Source: Bacillota bacterium
GTDB taxonomy: Bacteria; Bacillota; Clostridia; Lachnospirales; Lachnospiraceae
Length of the DNA stretch: 6,514 bases
Assembly: GCA_023407575.1 (NCBI GenBank)
Contig: JAEYLX010000008.1
Span: 1-6,514 of the forward strand
Direction of reading: 5' to 3'
Of the stretch, positions 1 to 5,820 are shown piece after piece. Each line of letters opens with the position of its first letter. The stretch's first letter is position 1. A program made the translations under genes and the position numbers. The notes beneath the pieces were generated by a model, which worked only from the letters and a program-made list of their open reading frames with translations, searched no databases and had not been told where the DNA came from.

Positions 1-147
1 GATGACTTATCTCTCCCGCATCATATGGGGGCACGTTTCTTAGGAAAAGTGACGGGGTTACAGAAGCCAATTACGATAGTTTGTTGTAGAGTTATCACGA
101 GTTTTTGTTGTTCTGAAGACGGAATCAGAAAAATAATTCCAGAGTAA
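1..147 (+). CDS. Possible C-terminal tail of an upstream gene (partial, doubtful)
   Basis: Frame 1 is open from the window edge for 48 codons and ends at TAA 145-147. The translated tail begins DDLSLPHHMGARFLGKVTG and ends KIIPE. No domain is recognisable, and the stretch is short and unusually rich in Cys codons in its second half. An open run of this length can occur by chance in DNA of this composition, so the call rests only on the frame being open at the edge. It could equally be non-coding DNA. Confidence 0.18.
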   Translation, partial: DDLSLPHHMGARFLGKVTGLQKPITIVCCRVITSFCCSEDGIRKIIPE

Positions 148-533
148 ACATGTCTGTTTTTTGACCAGTAAAGATCCATGCTGGCCGTGAAAAACTGAAA
201 TCAACACTCAGTCTGCATGGATGTCTGAAGATGTTGAGAATGTCGGGAATGGTACTATATACGTATTTTACTAAGTGTTTTACTAAACATACACGTATTT
301 TCATAAACACTTCTAAAAGTGTTTTCATTAAACATTACAATACACATTGCTTTGTCTGATACACATCCAGTTTGGTAAAATTGTTACTCCTGTGTTTACG
401 AAAATTAAAATCAGTTTAATGCTGCCACAAAACAATCTTTCCTGTTTAAGCAATCAAGATGGCATTCTATTTTGCTGAAGTTACGTTTAACCTTTTCTGA
501 GTTTTCGTGTTTTAGATCGTTAATCTGAAACAA
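148..533. other. AT-rich intergenic stretch
   Basis: I see no convincing gene here. The only longer open frame lies on the minus strand over 125-328, has no ribosome binding site and looks like chance. The notable content is the repeat and hairpin cluster at 261-339. The rest is AT-rich sequence with no recognised motif. Confidence 0.5.
261..339. repeat. Imperfect direct repeats with an internal hairpin
   Basis: Two related copies beginning AAGTGTTTT and continuing to AAACATACA or AAACATTACA lie at 273-293 and 317-339. ACGTATTTT also occurs twice, at 261-269 and 293-301. Between the repeats, AAACACTT (305-312) pairs perfectly with AAGTGTTT (317-324) across a CTAA tetraloop. The hairpin could be a weak terminator, because the 3' arm ends in TTTT, or the repeats could be protein-binding sites. 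Neither is established by the sequence. Confidence 0.5.
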
Positions 534-803
534 GTGTCTTTATGTAAAAACGCAAATCCGATTGAGGTGGCCTGGCGTGATTTACTGTGTGCTTACGACG
601 ATTTGGTTAAATGGTTTTATGGATGTTTTTGTAACGATGAGATTGATGAGATGATTAACTGGCCCTGGTGTTTTTTATCAGCGCAAGGTAATTCTCTTCA
701 TCATGAGACTCTTTTCAGAAAAAACGTGATGATTGGTTCTGGTGTTTTGATTCAGATGAGGTTTACGTTATCTATGGTTAATCGTTTTTATGGCGCGGAG
801 TGA
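534..803 (+). CDS. Hypothetical small protein, 89 aa (doubtful)
   Basis: This frame opens after a TAG at 513-515 and runs to TGA at 801-803. The only upstream start is GTG 534, with no clear Shine-Dalgarno sequence. An internal ATG exists around 649 (reads MINWPWCFLS). The product would begin with a polar, charged half containing an acidic NDEIDEM stretch and end in a more basic half. I recognise no family. The frame lies inside a strongly T-rich region upstream of the Gp2-like gene, and that T bias alone makes stops rarer and could produce this frame. It may be a real small gene, a decayed remnant or chance. Confidence 0.22.
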   Translation: MSLCKNANPIEVAWRDLLCAYDDLVKWFYGCFCNDEIDEMINWPWCFLSAQGNSLHHETLFRKNVMIGSGVLIQMRFTLSMVNRFYGAE

Positions 804-1235
804 AACGTAACGTTTTCAGGATAAGAACATCGATTCTGATATTGGTGGTTTTTGTTCTTGTGGCGGGATATCTGTAACCAGGTTTTAAGCGTGCCATTTC
901 GCATTTGTGATTGAGTTATATGGTTAAGCTGTAGGTTTTGGTGTTGTTGTTGATTTACAGCGCCAGAAAGCGTTCTGATTGCGTTTTTGGTGTTTTGTTT
1001 GAATGTCCTGTGGATTTGTTTCCCTTCAGGTTTTTCTCTTTAACCGTATTGTTTTTAAATTCGTTCATGTTGTTGCGTGTTTTCCCTCTGCGTGCAGGCT
1101 CTTCTTTTCGTTCCGGGATGGTTTATTTCGCTGCAGTCAGGAGCAGGTTATGTTGCTAAATAGCGGGATGCGGTAAAGTTTTACCGCGGTGATGAATGAT
1201 GTGAAGTCAATCCAAATCAACGGAGTTCTCTCATC
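804..1235 (+). other. T-rich leader upstream of the first Gp2-like gene
   Basis: About 430 bases without a convincing gene precede the Gp2-like start. Hand counts for 931-1080 give T 73, G 37, C 20 and A 20 of 150, so T exceeds A by more than threefold on this strand. A TTG-initiated open frame at 938-1159 is explained by that bias and has no ribosome binding site. The region contains the palindrome at 1170-1187. It may be a long transcribed leader or replication-associated sequence. The sequence does not decide between them. Confidence 0.5.
1170..1187. promoter_or_regulatory. Perfect palindrome before the first Gp2-like gene
   Basis: GCGGTAAAGTTTTACCGC is a perfect inverted repeat with 8-bp arms around a GT centre, ending 48 bases before the ATG at 1236. 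It could be an operator, an RNA hairpin in the leader, or a replication-initiator recognition hairpin. The second Gp2-like gene has an inverted repeat of different sequence in a comparable place. Confidence 0.55.
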
Positions 1236-1967
1236 ATGAACCAACCAATACACAATGCTTACTGGTTATCCCGTTTTGACAGCCTTCTCGACAGTGCCCT
1301 GGCGCAGCACCGTGCCGTCTCGTTAATCCGGGTGGATTTACGGTTTCCTGAGTATATGCCTGCCACCATCATGGATACCGATTTAGATTCAGCGGTGATT
1401 TCTCGTTTTTTCGAATCCCTGAAAGCCAAAATCCAGGCTTACCAGCGGAAAAAAAGATGTGCCAATCAGCGTGTGCATGCAACCAGCCTGCGTTATTTCT
1501 GGTGTCGGGAGTTCGGCTAGGAAAAAGGCAGGAAACATTATCACGTGATATTACTGCTCAACAAAGATACCTGGTGCTCGATCGGGGATTTCAGCGAATC
1601 GTCTTCGCTGGCGACGATGATCCAGGAGGCATGGTGCAGCGCCCTGCATCTTGAGCCCTGGCAAGGCGATGGCCTGGTCCATTTTTCCAGGTGGACGCCT
1701 TCCCGTAAACCAGCATCGTCTGATGCTCGCCCTTCTTCCGATGACACGCCTTTGTCGGGTGGATGTCCTGATACCTGGAAGGCTTCAGACAAAAAGCCGG
1801 GTGAAGCCGCTGTTCTCTGGATCAAGCGTGGTGATGTGGAAGCGATGCAGAAAGCCCTGGAGAGAGCCCGTTATCTCGTGAAAAATGAAACGAAGCTGCA
1901 TGACGGTTCAGGTCAACGTAATTATGGTTGCAGTCGTTGGTCGGGACATCTTCTGGATGGCAGGTGA
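1236..1967 (+). pseudogene. Inovirus Gp2 family (YagK/YfjJ-like) protein, interrupted by amber codon
   Basis: The frame from ATG 1236 to TGA 1967 encodes 243 codons with one TAG, codon 95 at 1518-1520. Without the stop, the product has family features in order: an N-terminal helix with LIRVDLRFP near residue 32, a VHATSLRYFWCREFG segment just before the stop, then KHYHVILLLNKD, and near the C-terminus RARYLVKNETK and GSGQRNYGC. His101-Tyr102-His103 fits an HUH metal-binding motif. Tyr213 in YLVK fits the YxxK catalytic tyrosine of rolling-circle initiators. A Ser/Pro-rich stretch of roughly 45 residues between the LVHF and LWIKRGD segments looks loosely conserved. GGAG at 1222-1225 lies 10 bases before the ATG. 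The frame stays identical on both sides of TAG, so this is a point nonsense change. A downstream GTG (1545) would lose the HYH motif. Family call is from remembered motifs; the replication role is inferred. Confidence 0.82.
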
Positions 1968-2238
1968 AGCCTGTAAAACGGCATCCGGTGCCTGAGCTTA
2001 TGCTACAGGGCATTGGTTGACGCCCTTAGCTCGTTTCCTGAAAAAGTTTTTCTGAAGTAATGCAATGAATTGCCATCTACTTCCGTTCGCACGCTTGCTT
2101 TTCACACCCCACTCTTTGCAACATCGAGTATAAGTCGAAAAACGTTTGGTTGTTCTGGTTATTTGCATTTACTGCCATTCATAGAAATGAACAGATCGAT
2201 TGGTAGGACTCAAATGTTATAGCATCTCTCTTCTCATA

Positions 2239-2262
2239 GTCTGCTTTGTGCCAAGAGCGGAC
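2239..2262. repeat. Imperfect hairpin, possible dispersed element
   Basis: GTCTGCT (2239-2245) pairs with AGCGGAC (2256-2262), including one T-G wobble, and TTG/CAA extends the stem past one bulged base to a three-base loop. It is followed by CTTAGG. An ungapped comparison with 4342-4371 gives 19 of 30 identical bases, including CGGACCT and AGG, so it may be a diverged relative of the 17-bp repeat found around the 274-aa gene. Confidence 0.4.
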
Positions 2263-2348
2263 CTTAGGCTTCAGTAATTTGGTTAGCACAACCCCTTTGA
2301 TAAACATACAGCTACAGTATTGCTTTTATAAGGAGCGTAGTTTCAATA

Positions 2349-2414
2349 GGACACCCCAAACGTTAGTCGGGAAAAGCCGACTGAAAAAAAACTTGTGTGG
2401 ACAAGTAGTGTCCA
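2349..2414. repeat. Cluster of inverted repeats
   Basis: Three inverted repeats are packed here. AGTCGG (2365-2370) pairs with CCGACT (2377-2382) across GAAAAG. TGGACA (2398-2403) pairs with TGTCCA (2409-2414) across AGTAG. An outer pair, GGACAC (2349-2354) and GTGTCC (2408-2413), could enclose the first hairpin as an alternative to the second. The first stem is followed by an A-run, not a T-run, so it does not look like a + strand terminator, and on the minus strand the T-run comes before the stem. Confidence 0.45.
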
Positions 2415-2449
2415 TTTAATGCCATTTTTAGATTAAAATGTGCCATTTT
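2412..2449. promoter_or_regulatory. Helically phased CCATTT repeats (operator-like or IS end)
   Basis: CCATTT starts at 2412, 2422 and 2443, spacings of 10 and 21 bases, close to one and two DNA turns. The last two are part of identical TGCCATTTT copies (2420-2428 and 2441-2449). CATTTT (2423-2428) and AAAATG (2435-2440) also form an inverted repeat. Same-face spacing about 90-120 bases before the membrane gene suits a regulator binding site. Repeated short sequences also occur at ends of some insertion sequences such as the IS21 family, and no transposase is present to test that. Confidence 0.4.
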
Positions 2450-2476
2450 GAGGGTATTCTTAAACGTGCATAACGT
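2448..2476 (+). promoter_or_regulatory. Weak candidate promoter for the split membrane gene
   Basis: TTGAGG (2448-2453) and TAACGT (2471-2476) are separated by 17 bases. The first matches four of six positions of the sigma-70 -35 consensus and the second only three of six of the -10 consensus. The location, about 60 bases before the start codon, is suitable, but the sequence match is poor. Confidence 0.18.
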
Positions 2477-2534
2477 TCTGATTTATCATACACAGAGCCT
2501 TATCATTTGAAACCATTCCGATGTACATCAAACA

Positions 2535-3080
2535 ATGATTACAAGAGAAATTATGACACCGCCAACCAAAATTGATACATCAAGTCTACTTACCATATTG
2601 GGCGTTATTGCTGCTGTATGGGCCCTTATTACGCCAAACGCTCGACTACGTTTAAGGTTCTGCCTAGCGTGGTGGGATTGGGTAATTGTTGGGTTTGCAT
2701 TCTTACTAAGCAATTATTTGGTGTTTGCACCGGCTTTAAAATCACTAGACTTATATTTTAGCTTTGGCCCCTGGAAATGGGGATTAGATAGTTCAAGTGC
2801 CGTATACCTGATATCACTCGCAGTTGCTATTTACATTTTATTTCGCTTAAAAAACCCTAAACTCTCAATTGGAAGAACAGGGATATTTCTAGAGTTAGTG
2901 GAAAATTTGCACCTTACTAAACGATACGACGATCTGGCACAATTGTTGGCACCTCAACTAGAAAAATTAATATCAATAATTGATAGACCTGTGAAGAATC
3001 GACTTTGTGATAAGATAGCTAACAATCTCCGCTCTCTAATCGCGAGACAGCTGCTGAACATGCACATGAAGCATTGTTAA
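2535..3080 (+). CDS. N-terminal part of a split membrane protein, 181 aa
   Basis: I do not recognise the family. The product has three likely membrane segments, about residues 18-33 (LLTILGVIAAVWALIT), 47-66 and 88-103. A soluble helical stretch containing ELVENLHLTKRYDDLAQLL follows. ATG 2535 gives the longest product. ATG 2553 is preceded by AAGAGA at 2543-2548 and may be the true start, removing six residues. The last dozen or so residues (from about 3039) look out of frame: the -1 frame here reads NRETAAEHAHEALLNIV and joins smoothly to the next ORF. I therefore read 2535-4069 as one gene of about 510 codons disrupted by a small indel. The low-GC codon use contrasts with the Gp2-like gene and suggests horizontal acquisition. 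The function is unknown. A membrane-anchored accessory or defence protein is a guess from context. Confidence 0.65.
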   Translation: MITREIMTPPTKIDTSSLLTILGVIAAVWALITPNARLRLRFCLAWWDWVIVGFAFLLSNYLVFAPALKSLDLYFSFGPWKWGLDSSSAVYLISLAVAIYILFRLKNPKLSIGRTGIFLELVENLHLTKRYDDLAQLLAPQLEKLISIIDRPVKNRLCDKIANNLRSLIARQLLNMHMKHC

Positions 3081-4069
3081 ATATTGTCTCATCACCTGAA
3101 CTTACCAATCGCTTTGCACTCGCGCACCCATCCCTCTGCCTTGAGTTAATCAAGATCGAGCCAATAGTTCGTTCTGACTTTACTTCTAATTTTATCAGTG
3201 CATTACTTGGTTCACCTAACAGTCGTCTATATGTTGAGCTTAAAAATAATCTTAACGTTAGTCGAGGACATCGTTTATTGATTCCAAAAAACAACCGTAT
3301 ATTACATTTTTTCTTTTCCAATGCTAAGTTTGCAGCTGATTTAGCAATATACCGTGATATCGGTGACTATCTCTACTGGAGGTTAGATGAAGATGAAAAA
3401 ATTATTGCTGCACTTAATAAGTCTTTAGGTTCCTATTACGATGCTTCAAAATATAAATGTCCTATTTACTCAGGTGTCACGCTGTTTGAAATTATGGTTC
3501 ATGAAGGTATTCACCAGGGTCTGGTGTATCATTTATGGTTGCATTACTATTCATATTTTGCAAGGAAAATTATAAAGAATATGAATAGGCAATCGGATGA
3601 ATATAGTGGTGAATGGGAAACACCTTTTCACTTCCTTCTCTGTCATTTATTTAGCGTCGCTACAGATTGGGCAGAACAATGCGAATGGATAGATGAAAAG
3701 GAGATTCCTCAAGAAAATAAAGAAATAGATAATTTCGATCTTCATTATATTTCAAAAGAGGCTACCAAATTACTTGGTGCTATGCTGCAGTTGGTTATGC
3801 CTAATAAAAAACTCACCTTGAAATCTAGAAAACATATTCTTGATATAGTTGTATCTTGTTATATTAGATTGAAAAGGAATAAAAAATTAAAAGACGTCGC
3901 TGACTCATTATTAATTTTCACCACTAGAGGCGAAGGTAATTCAGCACCGCCGCATTATCGTAGAGAACTTCTAGAAATATTCAATACCCTTGATGATTAT
4001 CGATTAAGAACTGATGCCCCGGAATTCCGAGCAGCTATAGAGTCTGCTATTCAAGCAAGGCCGAATTAG
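3074..4069 (+). CDS. C-terminal part of a split membrane protein, 331 aa, with HEGIH motif
   Basis: This frame is open from 3023 to TAG 4067-4069. The only early start is TTG 3074, overlapping the upstream TAA, and no ATG occurs before about residue 139. That argues that it is the continuation of the 2535 frame rather than an independent gene. TTG re-initiation remains possible. The protein is mostly helical and charged, has no signal peptide, and matches no family I know. Residues 143-147 read HEGIH inside FEIMVHEGIHQGLVYH, which fits the HExxH pattern of zinc metallopeptidases with hydrophobic residues before it. More His residues follow at short distance. A chance match cannot be excluded. 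Codon use is AT-rich like the upstream part. A hairpin at 4077-4099 follows the stop by seven bases. Confidence 0.65.
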   Translation: MLNIVSSPELTNRFALAHPSLCLELIKIEPIVRSDFTSNFISALLGSPNSRLYVELKNNLNVSRGHRLLIPKNNRILHFFFSNAKFAADLAIYRDIGDYLYWRLDEDEKIIAALNKSLGSYYDASKYKCPIYSGVTLFEIMVHEGIHQGLVYHLWLHYYSYFARKIIKNMNRQSDEYSGEWETPFHFLLCHLFSVATDWAEQCEWIDEKEIPQENKEIDNFDLHYISKEATKLLGAMLQLVMPNKKLTLKSRKHILDIVVSCYIRLKRNKKLKDVADSLLIFTTRGEGNSAPPHYRRELLEIFNTLDDYRLRTDAPEFRAAIESAIQARPN

Positions 4070-4076
4070 GTAAATC

Positions 4077-4099
4077 AACCACCTGCATAGCGGGTGGTT
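4077..4099 (+). terminator. Hairpin after the split gene, probable terminator
   Basis: AACCACC (4077-4083) pairs perfectly with GGTGGTT (4093-4099). T-G, G-C and C-G pairs extend the stem to 10 bp with an ATA loop. It begins seven bases after the stop codon. The following T-run is short, so termination may be inefficient. On the minus strand it is also followed by an AT-rich GATTTA. A hairpin at the end of a lost IS200/IS605-type element is an alternative. Confidence 0.5.
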
Positions 4100-4100
4100 T

Positions 4101-4156
4101 AGACATAGACCTCTAAGTATGCCTGAAAGCAGAGGTACCTCTAAGTTTCGATGTCT
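4101..4156. repeat. Nested inverted and direct repeats
   Basis: AGACAT (4101-4106) pairs with ATGTCT (4151-4156) as an outer stem. Inside it ACCTCT (4109-4114) pairs with AGAGGT (4131-4136). AGAGGTACCTCT (4131-4142) is itself a perfect 12-bp palindrome, and ACCTCTAAGT occurs directly repeated at 4109-4118 and 4137-4146. The block can fold in alternative ways. It may be a structured 3' tail, a mobile-element end or a binding site. Confidence 0.5.
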
Positions 4157-4579
4157 AGGTGTTGATCGGCTGTAATCTGGTAACCAGGTCAAGCTTAAAA
4201 TTTTCTCAACATAAACAAGTAGTATTTCAAATATTGAACCATACTGACTCCCCCACTTTTTATAAGATTATGGAAATTTTTTGTACCAGTAAGTTCGAAA
4301 ATTAGTGTTGTTCTTATCAGTCGTTATGAAAAATTTTGAACTTCCGCTCCTCGCTCATATCGGACCTGAGGACACGCCGGTTGGTCCCCTCTATACCAAA
4401 AATAGATGTCATTACAGCGGTTAGTTCCAGGTGGTCAAACATCCATTTGAATAGCATTATTGCGCGTTAATCAACGGACAACAGTTCACTGTCATCAGGT
4501 AATGTGGAGTTAATGATTTTCATGTGGTAAAGGTATCTTCATTACAACCATCCATTATTCTGTCCTAGAAGATAAAGCT
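4157..4579. other. AT-rich intergenic region before the 274-aa gene
   Basis: There is no supported gene. It contains several A-tract/T-tract runs such as AAAATTTT at 4197-4204 and related runs near 4275 and 4330, the first copy of a 17-bp repeat at 4343-4359, and a 32-codon ATG frame at 4326-4424 without a ribosome binding site. The AT-rich runs could bind nucleoid proteins such as H-NS. No good sigma-70 promoter pair is evident. TTGAAC at 4234 and TATAAG at 4261 are 21 bases apart, too far. Confidence 0.45.
4343..4359. repeat. 17-bp direct repeat, copy 1
   Basis: TCCGCTCCTCGCTCATA is identical to 5496-5512. This copy lies about 220 bases before the 274-aa gene and is followed by TCGGACCTGAGG, which resembles the sequence after the hairpin at 2239-2262. 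On the minus strand both copies read ATGAGCGAGGAGCGGA. Confidence 0.75.
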
Positions 4580-5404
4580 ATGAATAGATCAAACGAAGAA
4601 GATATTGAAAAAGCCAAATCGCTGATTTCGATAGGTGCAGAGATAGCTGGCGCTGCAGTTGGCGGTGCAATTGGCTTTTTTGCAACTGGCCCTGTGGGGG
4701 CTGCCGGGGCTGGTTCGTTAGGGGTGATTGTCGCGAAAGCTGGTGCAAAACTTCTCGGTGATGTGGCTGATCGTACGATGTCTGCACGCGAAAAAGTCCG
4801 CGTTGGTGCTGCTGCTGCAGTTGCATTCAATAAAATTGAAAAGGTCGCTCTGTCAGGTAATGAACCCAGAAAAGATGATTTCTTTAACTCTGAAGAAGGA
4901 AAACGCAGTGATGCAGAAGAAATTCTGGAGGGGACGTTAAGAAGGGCGCGTGAAGAGTATGAGGAAAAGAAGATTCTTCTTCTAGGGAATTTTTATGCAA
5001 ATATGGTCTACTCTCCGGGAGTGAGTACAGAAGAAGCGAATTACTATCTCCGGTTGTTCGATTCACTGACGTATCGGCAGCTCTGTGTTATGAGTTTGAT
5101 CATGATGAAACCACAATATTCTGACTTTCAAAATCTGAGAAGCCATGACTATCGAACCCAAAATGCCAATATGCAAGCAAGTACTGTAGCACTCCTCCAA
5201 GAAATTTATGCTCTGTATAATTTGGGATTAGTCTGCGTTAGGAGTGCTGGCGGAAATGGTTATGTATCTTTGCTGGCATGGCATGATATCATCCCTTTAG
5301 GATTAGAATTTACAGGGTTAGGTGAAAGGTTTTACAAACTTTTTATGGGGGGAGGAAGCTTTTCACTTCCCGATATTACTACTATCGCAGAAGCTTTGCG
5401 TTAA
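4580..5404 (+). CDS. Uncharacterised protein with glycine-rich hydrophobic N-terminus, 274 aa
   Basis: This is the only clearly intact complete gene in the window. The start ATG 4580 is preceded by purine-rich AGAAGA at 4567-4572, seven bases away. After a charged 13-residue head, residues 15-60 are Gly/Ala-rich and hydrophobic, with GxxxG spacing (G24, G28, G32) and more glycines to G60. This resembles glycine zippers that insert in or span membranes. A basic SAREKVR patch and an alanine-rich helix follow. Residues about 108-135 are highly charged and helical. The C-terminal half contains LTYRQLCVMSLI, a helix ALLQEIYALYNLGLV, and near the end LEFTGLGERFYKLF, a pattern often seen closing winged-helix domains. 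No family is recognised. The arrangement recalls two-part effector proteins with a membrane-active segment plus a regulatory domain, but that is inference. The gene stands alone, flanked by 17-bp direct repeats. Confidence 0.85.
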   Translation: MNRSNEEDIEKAKSLISIGAEIAGAAVGGAIGFFATGPVGAAGAGSLGVIVAKAGAKLLGDVADRTMSAREKVRVGAAAAVAFNKIEKVALSGNEPRKDDFFNSEEGKRSDAEEILEGTLRRAREEYEEKKILLLGNFYANMVYSPGVSTEEANYYLRLFDSLTYRQLCVMSLIMMKPQYSDFQNLRSHDYRTQNANMQASTVALLQEIYALYNLGLVCVRSAGGNGYVSLLAWHDIIPLGLEFTGLGERFYKLFMGGGSFSLPDITTIAEALR

Positions 5405-5495
5405 GAATGAACATTTTGATTCAAAGTTTCCAGCCCCTGCTTATTAACACAGGAGATTGTTAGACACGGGGCCTCGTTGATAACAATCATAAACA

Positions 5496-5512
5496 TCCGC
5501 TCCTCGCTCATA
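5496..5512. repeat. 17-bp direct repeat, copy 2
   Basis: This copy is identical to 4343-4359, about 90 bases after the stop of the 274-aa gene, so the two copies bracket that gene at 1153 bases apart. The flanking sequence is not the same on either side. On the minus strand the repeat starts a 36-codon frame (MSEERMF...) that has no ribosome binding site. Confidence 0.75.
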
Positions 5513-5660
5513 GCAAACTTTTGCATAGATTCTCTTCCTAAAATAGCGCGACATCTGTTTCAAAATTAGCTTGTAAGTAAAGCGAATACCTTGAGGACAA
5601 TAATCCAAGCATTGGCAGCAACGATAAATGTTTACATAACCGGTAACTGTCAGATCAGGT

Positions 5661-5683
5661 CTGAGTTAATACACTAGACTCAG
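5661..5683. repeat. Inverted repeat
   Basis: CTGAGT (5661-5666) and ACTCAG (5678-5683) are perfect inverted arms around an 11-base spacer. No T-run follows, so it is not a terminator. It could be a regulator binding site or chance. Confidence 0.35.
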
Positions 5684-5820
5684 CCAATTTATTGAGTTCG
5701 TTGAGCATCTGAACGGTTAATCTATGATAACGAGTTTTTAAACAGGTTCATTTCCTAACATTATTTTTACTCATCAAACATGGATAATTTTAATTTAGGT
5801 TTATTACTATAATTATATTT

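Larger units (their letters stand above)
1968..2534. other. Intergenic region between Gp2-like gene and split membrane gene
   Basis: No open frame here has credible coding character. The stretch holds a hairpin at 2239-2262, a hairpin cluster at 2349-2414 and phased CCATTT repeats at 2412-2448. The 3' end of the Gp2-like gene is not followed by a clear stem plus T-run terminator. Confidence 0.55.

Noticed and set aside
125..328. 67-codon minus-strand frame
   Set aside because: No ribosome binding site and no recognisable domain. It overlaps the repeat cluster, which explains part of its sequence.
261..339. CRISPR array
   Set aside because: Only two imperfect short copies are present, with no regular spacers and no cas genes.
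938..1159. 73-codon open frame in the T-rich leader
   Set aside because: It starts at TTG with no ribosome binding site, and its Phe/Leu/Val/Ser-rich composition follows from the T-rich DNA.
1457..2013. Several overlapping frames on both strands across the Gp2-like gene
   Set aside because: They are shadows of the conserved frame, which alone carries the KHYHV, RYLVK and GSGQRNYGC motifs.
3023..3050. Programmed -1 ribosomal frameshifting
   Set aside because: No X-XXY-YYZ slippery heptamer or obvious following pseudoknot was seen. A simple indel near the CT repeat explains the shift.
3019..3321. 100-codon minus-strand frame over the frame junction
   Set aside because: It overlaps a well-supported + strand coding region, and no start signal is visible.
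4234..4266. Promoter from TTGAAC and TATAAG
   Set aside because: The hexamers are 21 bases apart, outside the usable sigma-70 range.
4326..4424. 32-codon ATG frame (begins MKNFELPLLAHIGPED)
   Set aside because: No ribosome binding site. Half of it is the 17-bp repeat element, and copy 2 of the repeat is not in a comparable frame with a start.
4555..4830. Minus-strand Ala/Pro-rich frames opposite the 274-aa gene
   Set aside because: They are complements of the Gly/Ala-rich segment of the intact + strand gene and show only low-complexity sequence.
5401..5511. 36-codon minus-strand frame starting in repeat copy 2 (MSEERMF)
   Set aside because: No Shine-Dalgarno upstream. Repeat copy 1 gives only a 13-codon minus-strand frame, so there is no conserved peptide.
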